This document shows positions 16,128 to 26,200 of a stretch of DNA of 64,000 nucleotides, in pieces. The notes beneath the pieces are model-generated. The model ran no database searches and was not told the origin of the DNA. It was given only the letters and a program-made list of their open reading frames with translations. A program made the translations under genes and the position numbers. Within the stretch, counting starts at the first letter, position 1. Each line of letters begins with the position of its first letter. The stretch is from Streptomyces malachitofuscus. GTDB taxonomy: Bacteria; Actinomycetota; Actinomycetes; Streptomycetales; Streptomycetaceae. The stretch lies in assembly GCF_014650055.1 (NCBI RefSeq), contig NZ_BMUF01000011.1, positions 124,001 to 188,000 of the forward strand, given 5' to 3'.

Positions 16128-17389
16128 TGGCCGGGCACATCCAAGACCGCTGGTACAAGGCCGAGACCGGCCCGGACGGCAAGCCCGTCCGCGTCAAGAC
16201 TGATCGATACGGCACCGGCATGCGCTACCGCGCTCGGTACATCGGCCCTGACGGCACCGAGAAGTCCAAGAGCTTCCCTGACCGACAGAAGCGCCTCGCT
16301 GAGCAGTGGCTCACCGACATCGCGTCGGACATGTCGCGCGGTCGGTACATCGACCCGCGTGCCGCTCGGGTCACCTTCAAGAGCTACGCCGAGAAGTGGC
16401 TCAAGACGCACGGCATCGACCCTGCCAGTCACGTGGTGGTCGAGCAGCGGTTACGCCTGCACGCGTTTCGCCTGATCGGCTCTCGGCCGCTGGACTCGTT
16501 CCGCCCGGAGCACATCCGGGACCTGGTGAGCGCGCTGGAGAACAACCCGGCCGTGAGCGGCGGCTATGCGCGCAACATCTACGGCGACGTACGTGCCGTG
16601 CTCAGTGCGGCGGTCGACGACGGGCTGTTGCCCCGCAACCCGTGCTCCGCGAAGTCCGTTCGTCCGCCGGCCGCCGAGCAACGCCGGGTTGTGCCGTGGC
16701 TGCCTGCTCAGGTCCGGGCGGTCCGCGCGGGACTCCCCCAGCGATACCGGCCCATGGTGGACGTGGGTGCCGGGTGCGGACTCCGTCAGGGGGAGATCGT
16801 GGGACTGGCTGAGGATGCGCTCGACTTCGACAGCGGCATCATCCGAGTCGTCCGGCAGGTGAAGCTGATCCGAGGGAAGGCCGTGTTCGCTCCTCCGAAG
16901 TGCAACAAGGAGCGGGACGTACCCTTGCCGCCCTCGGTGGCCGAGTCCCTGCGGGCCCACATGGACGCCTTCAAGCCGGTCGAGATCACCTTGCCGTGGC
17001 GCAAGCCGGACGGCCCGAAGGTCTCCGCCCGTCTCCTGTTCACGAACACCGCAAGCGGACTCGTCTGGCGCAGCAACTTCAACGTCCAGGAATGGAAGCC
17101 CGCCCTCGCGTCGGCCGGACTGATCGCGGAAGCCGGGGAGGACGGCAAGCACCAGTCCGCCCGCGAGCACGGCATGCACGCGCTGCGGCACTTCTACGCC
17201 TCGGTCCTGTTGGATGCCGGCGAAAGCATCAAGGCCGTGAGCGAGTACCTGGGGCACTCCGACCCTGGACTAACGCTGCGGGTGTACGCGCACCTGATGC
17301 CGTCGAGCCAGGAGCGCACGAGGAAGGCCGTGGATCGGGTGCTTCTCCCGGCCCCACGCGAGCCTGACGGCCCAGAGACGGCCCAGTAA
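16127..17389 (+). CDS. int: Tyrosine site-specific integrase
   Basis: This 420-residue recombinase integrates and excises the element. The N-terminal part (1-60) should bind arm sites and the SAM-like core-binding domain covers about 75-170. The catalytic domain has Arg in GCGLRQGEI near 225, HxxR in HALRHFYAS near 352, His in LGHSDPG and the nucleophile Tyr in TLRVYAH near 388. The ATG overlaps the xis stop. The last codons themselves form the tandem GACGGCCCAG repeat seen near the left end. The attachment site is the 5' end of a protein gene, not a tRNA gene. Confidence 0.95.
   Translation: MAGHIQDRWYKAETGPDGKPVRVKTDRYGTGMRYRARYIGPDGTEKSKSFPDRQKRLAEQWLTDIASDMSRGRYIDPRAARVTFKSYAEKWLKTHGIDPASHVVVEQRLRLHAFRLIGSRPLDSFRPEHIRDLVSALENNPAVSGGYARNIYGDVRAVLSAAVDDGLLPRNPCSAKSVRPPAAEQRRVVPWLPAQVRAVRAGLPQRYRPMVDVGAGCGLRQGEIVGLAEDALDFDSGIIRVVRQVKLIRGKAVFAPPKCNKERDVPLPPSVAESLRAHMDAFKPVEITLPWRKPDGPKVSARLLFTNTASGLVWRSNFNVQEWKPALASAGLIAEAGEDGKHQSAREHGMHALRHFYASVLLDAGESIKAVSEYLGHSDPGLTLRVYAHLMPSSQERTRKAVDRVLLPAPREPDGPETAQ
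17366..17386. repeat. Candidate integrase arm-type site, right end
   Basis: Tandem GACGGCCCAG separated by A sits in the last codons of int. It differs by one base from the 21-base copy at 4561-4581. Confidence 0.5.
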
Positions 17390-17398
17390 CCCGAACAA

Positions 17399-17435
17399 GG
17401 CCCCCTATCCGCGCCGAACGCGCTGGTAGGGGGCC
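17399..17435 (+). terminator. Terminator after int
   Basis: A perfect 9-bp stem GGCCCCCTA/TAGGGGGCC (17399-17407 with 17427-17435) with TATTG after it lies ten bases past the int stop. It would stop the element's operon before the right attachment site. Confidence 0.75.
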
Positions 17436-17456
17436 TATTGCTGCCCGGCTACTGCC

Positions 17457-17502
17457 AGTTCTCCGGGCTTAGGCATGGCTGTACCAGTGTCGCAGATCGA
17501 CT
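17457..17502. repeat. Right attachment repeat
   Basis: This 46-bp sequence is identical to 4443-4488. It is a second copy of the rlmN start region, with an ATG on the minus strand leading into only 14 codons of element DNA. Confidence 0.93.
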
Positions 17503-17595
17503 CGGGTGGCCCGGCCGGGCTCGGAACGGGCCGGCGGCCCGGACGTTCCCGGGTCCCGCCCGCCCCGTGGAGTGACGCCGTCCGTTGCAACGGGA

Positions 17596-17627
17596 TCGGG
17601 CCCGCGTCCTGGGAGGACGGGGCCCGA
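17596..17627 (-). terminator. Terminator of cdsA
   Basis: Inverted repeat TCGGGCCCGCGTCCT (17596-17610) pairs with AGGACGGGGCCCGA (17614-17627) with one bulge, just after the cdsA stop on the minus strand. The stretch from here to the attachment repeat (17503-17595) is the probable native rlmN promoter region and contains the palindrome CCGTTGCAACGG at 17582-17593. Confidence 0.7.
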
Positions 17628-17646
17628 GCGGTGTGGCGGGGGCGGG

Positions 17647-18771
17647 TCAGCCGGAGCCTACGAAGAGGACCAGCAGCAGCCACACCACCGGTGCCGTCGG
17701 CAGCAGGGAGTCCAGGCGGTCCATGATGCCGCCGTGGCCGGGCAGCAGCGTGCCCATGTCCTTGATGCCCAGGTCGCGTTTGATCATGGACTCGCCGAGG
17801 TCGCCCAGGGTGGCGCTGGCCGCGACCGCGAGGCCCAGCAGCAGGCCCTGCCACCAGCTGCCGTCGTCGATCAGGAACTGCATGCACAGGGCTCCCGCGA
17901 CCATCGCGAACGCGATGGCGCCGAGCAGGCCCTCGCGGGTCTTGCCGGGGCTGATCCGCGGGGCGAGCTTGTGCTTGCCGAAGCGCCAGCCGACGGCGTA
18001 CGCGCCCGTGTCGCTGACCACCGTCAGCAGGAGGAAGGTGAGGACGCGCCAGGGACCGTCGTCGGCGGTGAGCATCATCGCGACGAAGGTCGCCAGGAAC
18101 GGGACGTAGAACGCCGCGAAGACACCCGCCGTGACGTCCTTGAGGTAGCCCTCGGGCGGCGCCGTCATACGCCAGACGAGCACCGCCAGCGTGGTGAGCG
18201 CCATGGTGACCCACGCGCCCTCGGCCCCGCGGGCGTACCCGGCGACGACCATGGCCGCACCGCCGAGCGCGAGCGGGACGAGGGGTGCCTTGATGCCCTT
18301 GCGCTCCTCGAGCCGCGTGGTCAGCTCCCACAGGCCGACCACGACGGCGACGGTGATCACCCCGACGAAGACGGCCTTGACGACGAACAGCGACGCGACG
18401 ATCACCGCGCCGAGTCCGACGCCGACGCCTATCGCGGCGCCGAGGTCGCGTCCCGCGCTCTTCTTCTGCGGGGCGGGCGCCGGCTGCGGGGCGTCGGGCA
18501 TGGGCTCCGGATTCTGCTGCACCTCCCTGGGATGGGGCCGTGCCTGCGGCATCTCGTCTCGGAACAGGGGACCGCTCAGCCGAGCGGCCCCCCGGTCCGC
18601 ATCCTGGTCTCCGCCGTGTTCGGGCATGTCGGGCACGATGGGCATGGGGCGAGTCTGCTGCGCGTAGTGCGCATCGTACGCGGGACCCGCCGGGGCAGCC
18701 CCCTGGCCGGGCCCGTGGTCGGACGGCCCCCAGTACCCGGTCTGCGGCGGCCCCCAGGAAGAGTCGTTCAT
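17647..18771 (-). CDS. cdsA: Phosphatidate cytidylyltransferase
   Basis: CdsA makes CDP-diacylglycerol from phosphatidic acid and CTP, the entry to phospholipid synthesis, in the membrane. The 374-residue protein has a Pro/Gln-rich cytoplasmic N-terminal extension of about 105 residues, common in Streptomyces, followed by about eight membrane helices. The family signature is near the C-terminus: GDLGESMIKRDLGIKDMG and LLPGHGGIMDRLDS. Its ATG overlaps the frr stop by one base. A terminator lies downstream. In Streptomyces rlmN normally follows, but here the AICE lies between. Confidence 0.95.
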   Translation of the reverse strand: MNDSSWGPPQTGYWGPSDHGPGQGAAPAGPAYDAHYAQQTRPMPIVPDMPEHGGDQDADRGAARLSGPLFRDEMPQARPHPREVQQNPEPMPDAPQPAPAPQKKSAGRDLGAAIGVGVGLGAVIVASLFVVKAVFVGVITVAVVVGLWELTTRLEERKGIKAPLVPLALGGAAMVVAGYARGAEGAWVTMALTTLAVLVWRMTAPPEGYLKDVTAGVFAAFYVPFLATFVAMMLTADDGPWRVLTFLLLTVVSDTGAYAVGWRFGKHKLAPRISPGKTREGLLGAIAFAMVAGALCMQFLIDDGSWWQGLLLGLAVAASATLGDLGESMIKRDLGIKDMGTLLPGHGGIMDRLDSLLPTAPVVWLLLVLFVGSG

Positions 18772-19331
18772 CAGACCTCGAGCAGTTCCGCTTCCTTGTG
18801 CTTCAGGAGCTCGTCCACCTGGGCGACGTACTTCGCGGTGGTGTCGTCGAGCTCCTTCTCCGCACGGCGGCCCTCGTCCTCGCCGACCTCACCGTCCTTG
18901 ATCATCTTGTCGATGGCGTCCTTGGCCTTGCGGCGTACGGAACGGATGGAGACCTTGGCGTCCTCACCCTTGCCCTTGGCGACCTTGATGTACTCGCGAC
19001 GGCGCTCCTCGGTCAGCTCGGGGAACACCACCCGGATGATGTTGCCGTCGTTGCTCGGATTGACGCCCAGGTCGGAGTCGCGGATCGCCTGCTCGATGTT
19101 GCGCAGCGCGCTCTTGTCGAACGGCGTCACCACGGCCATGCGCGGCTCGGGCACGGAGAACGAGGCCAGCTGGTTGATCGGCGTCGGCGCGCCGTAGTAG
19201 TCGGCCACGATCTTGTTGAACATCGCCGGGTGCGCACGGCCGGTGCGGATCGCGGCGAAGTCCTCCTTGGCGACCACGACGGCCTTCTCCATCTTCTCCT
19301 CGGCCTCGAGGAGGGTCTCTTCGATCACCAC
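18771..19331 (-). CDS. frr: Ribosome recycling factor
   Basis: RRF splits post-termination ribosomes together with EF-G. The 186-residue length is standard. The three-helix bundle and family segments are clear ([53 protein letters not shown]). The GTG start at 19331 has AGGAG six bases upstream. It overlaps cdsA by one base, so the two are probably co-transcribed. Confidence 0.97.
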   Translation of the reverse strand: MVIEETLLEAEEKMEKAVVVAKEDFAAIRTGRAHPAMFNKIVADYYGAPTPINQLASFSVPEPRMAVVTPFDKSALRNIEQAIRDSDLGVNPSNDGNIIRVVFPELTEERRREYIKVAKGKGEDAKVSIRSVRRKAKDAIDKMIKDGEVGEDEGRRAEKELDDTTAKYVAQVDELLKHKEAELLEV

Positions 19332-19448
19332 TTGCTCCTGCGTGTCTTGAGTAGGCCCGGCTGCGGTTCCTTGTCGGGGCGGCGGCCGGCTGCGTCGCGT
19401 CTTCTTCCTGCACGGTTCCCGACCGGCAGGACATTGTCCATCCCCCGG

Positions 19449-21234
<1,786 letters not shown>

Positions 21235-21332
21235 GAGTCTGTGAATCTTTCTCGAAGTCTGGAGGATCGAAGATCTGCGTGTCAGGACCTACCTGAGGGC
21301 AGGTCTCCGACTCGCCGCTGACCTACGGGTGA

Positions 21333-21369
21333 ACGGCGGGAGCGGATGAGGTGTCACCGCTCCCGCCGT
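21333..21369 (-). terminator. Attenuator hairpin between rpsB and tsf
   Basis: AACGGCGGGAGCGG (from 21332) pairs with CCGCTCCCGCCGT (to 21369) around an 11-base loop, just after the rpsB stop on the minus strand. A strong GC stem between two co-directional translation genes suggests partial termination. Confidence 0.7.
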
Positions 21370-21389
21370 CAACGGCTCTGACGGAGCGG

Positions 21390-22277
21390 TCAGGCCTGCT
21401 CGGCCTCGGCGGCCGGAGCGGCCTCGGCGGCGGGGGCCTCGGTGGCAGGGGCCTCGGCCGGCTTCTCGGCCTCGGCAGCGGCCGGAGCGGCCTCCTCGCC
21501 CTTCTTCTCGCCCTCGAGCAGGTCGCGCTCCCACTCGGCCAGCGGCTCGCCGGCGGCCTTCTCGCCCTTGCCCTCGGTGGCGACACCGCTGCGGGAGATG
21601 AGGCCCTCGGCGACGGCGTCGGCGATCACGCGGGTGAGCAGGGTGACGGAGCGGATCGCGTCGTCGTTGCCCGGGATCTTGTAGTCGACCTCGTCGGGGT
21701 CGCAGTTGGTGTCGAGGATGGCGACGACCGGGATGTTGAGCTTCCGGGCCTCGCCGACCGCGATGTGCTCCTTCTTGGTGTCCACGATCCAGACGGCGCT
21801 GGGCACCTTCTGCATCTCGCGGATACCGCCGAGGGTCTTCTCCAGCTTGGCCTTCTCGCGGGAGAGGACCAGCAGCTCCTTCTTGGTGAGGCCGGAGGCG
21901 GCCACGTCCTCGAAGTCGATCTGCTCGAGCTCCTTGAGGCGCTGCAGACGCTTGTAGACGGTCGAGAAGTTGGTGAGCATGCCGCCCAGCCAGCGCTGGT
22001 TCACGTAGGGCATGCCGACGCGGGTGGCCTGCTCGGCGATGGCCTCCTGCGCCTGCTTCTTCGTGCCGACGAACATGACCGTGCCGCCGTGGGCCACGGT
22101 CTCCTTGACGAACTCGTAGGCGCGGTCGATGTACGACAGCGACTGGAGCAGGTCGATGATGTAGATGCCGTTGCGCTCCGTGAAGATGAAGCGCTTCATC
22201 TTCGGGTTCCAACGACGGGTCTGGTGACCGAAGTGGACGCCGCTCTCCAGCAGCTCCCGCATCGTGACGACGGCCAT
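21390..22277 (-). CDS. rpsB: 30S ribosomal protein S2
   Basis: S2 is a structural protein of the small subunit. The 295-residue product starts [20 protein letters not shown] at the ATG at 22277. It contains the family motif [11 protein letters not shown] and [19 protein letters not shown]. As in other actinobacteria it carries an Ala/Glu-rich C-terminal tail of about 50 residues ([18 protein letters not shown]) beyond the bacterial core. The 281-bp gap to the divergent peptidase gene should hold its promoter. Confidence 0.98.
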   Translation of the reverse strand: MAVVTMRELLESGVHFGHQTRRWNPKMKRFIFTERNGIYIIDLLQSLSYIDRAYEFVKETVAHGGTVMFVGTKKQAQEAIAEQATRVGMPYVNQRWLGGMLTNFSTVYKRLQRLKELEQIDFEDVAASGLTKKELLVLSREKAKLEKTLGGIREMQKVPSAVWIVDTKKEHIAVGEARKLNIPVVAILDTNCDPDEVDYKIPGNDDAIRSVTLLTRVIADAVAEGLISRSGVATEGKGEKAAGEPLAEWERDLLEGEKKGEEAAPAAAEAEKPAEAPATEAPAAEAAPAAEAEQA

Positions 22278-22558
22278 GGCCGTATCTCCTTGAATTTCTC
22301 GGTTGTGCCGCGGATGCCGGACGGCTTCCGCGCCTGACGCCCACGACGCGCCGTTGCCGCAAGGACCGAGGGGCGCTGACATCGGGGTTCCGGCCGTGAC
22401 CGGTCCTGATGTCGGGGCGTGCGAAGTCGACCCGGTGGCCCGGGTCGCCACCAGAAGTGTACGGGACCCGCGGGGCCGCGGGTGACGCCGTTGTCCACAA
22501 CCCGGCCGGCGGTCCACAGGTCCGGGCGCTGATCACAGGCTCCCGGCACGCTGCGGGC

Positions 22559-23164
22559 ATGCGAACGGTGCGATCGATGCGATGGGCGAGGACGGCCGCA
22601 CGGCCGGTCCTGTTGATGATCATGACCCTGGCGGCGCTGCTGGCCCCGCCGCCTCCGTCCTGGCTGCCGGCGGCGGCACCGGCGGCCGAGGACGACGGCA
22701 CGGCGCCGGCCGTCGGACGGGCGTGGCCGGTGGGGATGCGGCCCCGGGTGCTGCGGGGCTGGGAGCCGCCGGCGACGGCGTACGGGCGCGGGCACCGGGG
22801 CGTGGACCTGGCGGCGGCGCCGGGGACGCCGGTACGGACGGTGGCGGCGGGCCGGGTCTCCTTCGCGGGCCGGGTGGCCGGGCGGGGCGTCGTCGCGGTG
22901 AAACTGGCGGGCACGGGCGATCCCCCGCTGCGCACGACCTTCGAACCGGTCCGCGGGTCGGTGGCCGAGGGCGACGAGGTGACGGCGGGCGAGGCGATCG
23001 GCACGGTGGAGCCCGGGGGCTCCCACTGCACGGCACCGTGTGTGCACTGGGGACTGCTGCGGGCCGACGCCTATCTGGACCCGCTCACCCTGCTGCCCCC
23101 GTGGCTGCTGCACAGGGGCCCGTCGAGACTGCTGCCGGTGCTGGGGGTCGCGGTACCCGGATGA
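22559..23164 (+). CDS. Secreted M23 (LytM-type) peptidase-fold protein
   Basis: This 201-residue exported protein is probably a peptidoglycan endopeptidase or an inactive activator. A signal peptide with hydrophobic core VLLMIMTLAALLA lies at about residues 17-30. The peptidase domain contains GRGHRGVDLAA (HxxxD zinc ligands) near 80-90 and a final CVHWGLL near 160, where an HxH would be expected. With only one His in that last motif, zinc binding may be incomplete. It is convergent with the tetR gene, with a terminator hairpin between. Confidence 0.82.
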   Translation: MRTVRSMRWARTAARPVLLMIMTLAALLAPPPPSWLPAAAPAAEDDGTAPAVGRAWPVGMRPRVLRGWEPPATAYGRGHRGVDLAAAPGTPVRTVAAGRVSFAGRVAGRGVVAVKLAGTGDPPLRTTFEPVRGSVAEGDEVTAGEAIGTVEPGGSHCTAPCVHWGLLRADAYLDPLTLLPPWLLHRGPSRLLPVLGVAVPG

Positions 23165-23198
23165 TCACCGGCGGACGCGTCCGTCGCCCCGCCCACGG

Positions 23199-23219
23199 GC
23201 AGCCGACGAGGTCGGCTGC
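23199..23219. terminator. Bidirectional terminator
   Basis: A perfect 9-bp stem GCAGCCGAC/GTCGGCTGC with a GAG loop lies between the convergent peptidase and tetR genes. Confidence 0.65.
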
Positions 23220-23276
23220 GCCGGCCGGCGCGGCGAAGGGCGCCGCGGGAACGTTGCGTGTTCGGGGTGGCGTTCG

Positions 23277-23867
23277 TCAGCCCCGTACACCCCTGAGAAC
23301 CATCGTGACCGCTGCCTCGGTGATCGCGTCGGGGTGCTCCGCCGCGCCCAGTTCGATGCGGCGCACGGCGGCGTCGACCACGCCCTGGAGGAGCATGGCC
23401 GCGAGGCGGGGCTCGGTGTGGCCCAGGCCTGCCAGGGCGTCGCCGATCATGGCTACGAGACCGCCGTGCGCGGCGCGGATCTTCTCGCGCGCGCCCGCGT
23501 CGAGTTCGCTCGCGGAGATCGCGACCACGGCGCGGTGCCGCCGGTCCCCGACCAGTTCCAGCTGCTTGCGGACGTAGGCCTCGATCGTGGCCTCGGCCCC
23601 GTCGGCGGCCGCCATCGCCGCCTCGACCTCCGCCGCCCAGACCGGGAAGTCGACCTCGCACAGCTCCTCGACGACGGCGGCCCGCGAGCGGAAGTACTCG
23701 TACACGGACGAACGCGCGAGGCCGGTGCGCTCGGCGAGGGCCGGGAAGGTCAGCGCCTCCGTACCGCCCTCGGACAGCAGGGAGCGTGCCGCGTCCAGCA
23801 GGGCGGCTCGCTGCATCGACCGGTGCTCGGCCACGGAGGCCGCTCGAATCCTTGGCACGTCAACCAC
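23277..23867 (-). CDS. TetR-family regulator
   Basis: This 196-residue transcriptional regulator has an N-terminal helix-turn-helix at about residues 20-65 (ALAERTGLARSSVYEYFRSR). An all-helical ligand-binding domain fills the rest. The ligand and targets are unknown. The GTG start at 23867 is likely; no clear operator palindrome is visible in the short gap upstream. The gene is conserved at this position beside whiG in Streptomyces (recalled). Confidence 0.88.
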   Translation of the reverse strand: MVDVPRIRAASVAEHRSMQRAALLDAARSLLSEGGTEALTFPALAERTGLARSSVYEYFRSRAAVVEELCEVDFPVWAAEVEAAMAAADGAEATIEAYVRKQLELVGDRRHRAVVAISASELDAGAREKIRAAHGGLVAMIGDALAGLGHTEPRLAAMLLQGVVDAAVRRIELGAAEHPDAITEAAVTMVLRGVRG

Positions 23868-23924
23868 TTTACGGAGGCACGGCCCGCGGCGGCCAGAGGA
23901 CGGCCGGCTCTCCGCCGGACGGGC

Positions 23925-24767
23925 TCAGCGGCCGAAGCTCGCCAGCTTCGCGCGCAGCTGGAGCACGGACTTGGTGTGGATCTGGCTGACCCGGCTCTCG
24001 GTCACGCCCAGGACGTTGCCGATCTCGGCGAGGGTCAGGCCCTCGTAGTAGTACAGCGTGACCACGGTCTTCTCCCGGTCCGGGAGCGTGTTGATGGCCC
24101 GGGCGAGGAACCTCCGCAGCTCCCGGTCCTCGGCCACCTCCACCGGATTGTCGGCGGCGGTGTCCTCCAGGGTGTCCATGAAGCTCAGCTGGTCGCCGCC
24201 GTCACCCCCGGCGTGCAGCAGCTCCTCCAACGCGACGACGTTCGCCAGTGACAGCTGGCTGAAAACCGCGTGCAGCTCGGCCACCGAGATGCCCATCTCA
24301 TCGGCGACCTCGCCCTCCGACGGTGTGCGCCGCAGCCGTGCCTCCAGCGTGGCGTAGGCGCGCTCCACGTTGCGCGCCTTCTGCCGCACCGAGCGCGGGA
24401 TCCAGTCCAGTGCCCGCAGCTCGTCGATCATCGCGCCCCGGATGCGGGTGATCGCGTAGGTCTCGAACTTGATCTCCCGGTCGACGTCGAACTTCTCGAT
24501 CGCGTCGATCAGCCCGAAGACCCCGGAGGAGACGAAGTCCGCCTGCTCGACATTGGGGGGCAGCCCCACACTGACCCGGCCGGCGACGTACTTCACCAGC
24601 GGCGAGTAGTGCAGGATCAGCTGCTCCCGCAGTCGTTCGTCCCCCGTCGCCTTGTACGACCGCCACAGCTCGTCGAGTGTCGAGGGAGCGGGCGGCCGCA
24701 CGCTGCCACCGTCGCGGGCGGCTGGGGGGATCGCCGCCCGGTCGGACCCGGAGGTGTGCTGGGGCAT
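23925..24767 (-). CDS. whiG: Sporulation sigma factor WhiG
   Basis: WhiG is the FliA-class sigma factor that commits aerial hyphae to sporulation by driving whiH and whiI. The 280-residue length equals the S. coelicolor protein. Region 2 is clear ([54 protein letters not shown]). Region 4 ends with [25 protein letters not shown]. Its activity is set after translation by the anti-sigma RsiG with cyclic di-GMP. This makes the GGDEF protein in the nearby element notable. Confidence 0.97.
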   Translation of the reverse strand: MPQHTSGSDRAAIPPAARDGGSVRPPAPSTLDELWRSYKATGDERLREQLILHYSPLVKYVAGRVSVGLPPNVEQADFVSSGVFGLIDAIEKFDVDREIKFETYAITRIRGAMIDELRALDWIPRSVRQKARNVERAYATLEARLRRTPSEGEVADEMGISVAELHAVFSQLSLANVVALEELLHAGGDGGDQLSFMDTLEDTAADNPVEVAEDRELRRFLARAINTLPDREKTVVTLYYYEGLTLAEIGNVLGVTESRVSQIHTKSVLQLRAKLASFGR

Positions 24768-25039
24768 TCGTCGCCTAGTGCCGTTCTGCCGTGGGCTGGT
24801 GCTGGCTGGGTGCGTTGTCTGTCCGATGTCGAGTTGCCTGTCCGTGTCGGGATCCTCGTGAGCGTAGCGTGACTGCGGCGTCGCGGTGTGCGAAGAATCG
24901 AGGTGGGACCGTGCGCAGATTCGTTCCGGAGGCCGTCCCACCGGGGCACGCCCGTCGCTCTGAGTGATCGTCGGGGTACCCCAACTGGCGTATTTACCAA
25001 GGGGTGTCGGGGTTCCCCCGGACGGCCGAACACGCTCCG

Positions 25040-26200
25040 TCAACGGGCGTCCGGGCGGCCGCGTACCGACATCACCGCCTGGCGCGTCAACTTCCAGCCG
25101 TCGCCGTGTCGTTCGACGTAACCAAGTGCTCGTAGTTCGTACAGTCTCGCGATCGCATCGTCCGGCGTGGTCTGCGCGGCCCGTGCGATCTCGTCCGGCC
25201 GGGCCGCTCCGCGGGCCGGGAGCACGGCGAGAACCTGGCGGCCGGCCGGGTCGAGGAGGTCCCGGGGCAGCACCGGTCCCCTTCGCTCGGGCGCGAGCTC
25301 GCCCATGTCCCCGACCAGTTCGACGACCTCGTCGGCGTCGGTGACCAGGACGGCGTCCTGGCGCAGCAGTTCGTGCACCCCGGCGGAGAGCCCGCTGGTG
25401 GCCGGCCCCGGGACCCCTATCGTGTGCCGTCCCAGTCTCCGGGCCGCCCGGGCGGTCACCAGTGAGCCGCTGCGGTGGGCGGCCTCGACGACGACCGTGC
25501 CCCTGGTGAGCGCGGCGATCACCCTGTTCCGGAGGATGAATCTGCTCGGTGTCGGATGGTCGCCGGGCGGCAGCTCGCCGACGACGAGACCCTGCTCGGC
25601 GATTCTGCCGATCAGCCCGGCGTGTCCGCGCGGATAGGGCCGGTCGAGGCCGCAGGCGAGGACGGCGACGGTGGCGCCGCCCGAGCCCAGCGCGCCGCGG
25701 TGGGCGGCGCCGTCGACCCCGTAGGCACCGCCGGAGACCACGATCCAGCCGCGTTCGGCGAGGCCTGACGCGAGGGTGGCGGCCATGTGCGCGCCGTACT
25801 CGGTGCAGGCGCGGGCGCCGACGACGGCGACCGAGCGCAGTGCCCACATGCGCAGGTCCGCGCCGCCCCGCACCCAGAGCCCGAGCGGCCGGGCGTCCCC
25901 CAGGTCGTCGAGCTGCGCGGGCCACTCGGCGCTCCCCGGACGGACGAACCGCACCCCGGCGTCCCGGGCGACGGCGAGGTCCCTGCCCGGCTCGGCCCGC
26001 TCGGCCCGCGCGACCAGGCCGGCCCATCGTCTGCCGCTCACCCCGGGCAGCGGCTCGGTCCCTTCCCGCAGCCTCCGCACCACGGCGTCCACGCCGAGTT
26101 CCCTGACCCAGCGCCCGCCGGTCTCGTCACCGGGTTCGACGACCCGGGTGAGGAAGACCCGGCCGAGCAGCTCCCGCTCGGGCTCGGCCGCGGCGCTCAT
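25040..26200 (-). CDS. dprA: DNA-processing protein DprA
   Basis: DprA loads RecA on incoming single-stranded DNA and is conserved beyond naturally competent species. The 386-residue protein has the Rossmann-like DprA core. [13 protein letters not shown] opens it near 128, followed by [21 protein letters not shown] and the conserved [20 protein letters not shown] near 230. A C-terminal winged-helix-like segment ends the protein ([20 protein letters not shown]). Its ATG overlaps the yifB stop by four bases, so the two are coupled. Confidence 0.95.
   Translation of the reverse strand: MSAAAEPERELLGRVFLTRVVEPGDETGGRWVRELGVDAVVRRLREGTEPLPGVSGRRWAGLVARAERAEPGRDLAVARDAGVRFVRPGSAEWPAQLDDLGDARPLGLWVRGGADLRMWALRSVAVVGARACTEYGAHMAATLASGLAERGWIVVSGGAYGVDGAAHRGALGSGGATVAVLACGLDRPYPRGHAGLIGRIAEQGLVVGELPPGDHPTPSRFILRNRVIAALTRGTVVVEAAHRSGSLVTARAARRLGRHTIGVPGPATSGLSAGVHELLRQDAVLVTDADEVVELVGDMGELAPERRGPVLPRDLLDPAGRQVLAVLPARGAARPDEIARAAQTTPDDAIARLYELRALGYVERHGDGWKLTRQAVMSVRGRPDAR

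Larger units (their letters stand above)
4443..17502. mobile_element. Actinomycete integrative and conjugative element (AICE), about 13 kb, in the 5' end of rlmN
   Basis: Perfect 46-bp direct repeats bound a segment holding the full AICE gene set: tyrosine integrase, excisionase, HUH-type Rep, FtsK-like TraB, Spd-type small proteins and an XRE/NUDIX/HD regulatory group. Integrase and Xis lie next to the right-hand repeat, and repeated candidate integrase arm sites occur near both ends. Excision would rejoin rlmN with 17503 onward and place cdsA next to rlmN, the order usual in Streptomyces. The ATPase-nuclease gene and a hypothetical gene on the left are cargo. Confidence 0.93.

Noticed and set aside
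4443-17502. Prophage interpretation of the island
   Set aside because: No capsid, terminase, tail or lysis genes; TraB, Spd, Rep, Xis and Int identify an AICE.
17457-17502. tRNA gene at the attachment site
   Set aside because: No cloverleaf is present; the repeat is the start region of rlmN.
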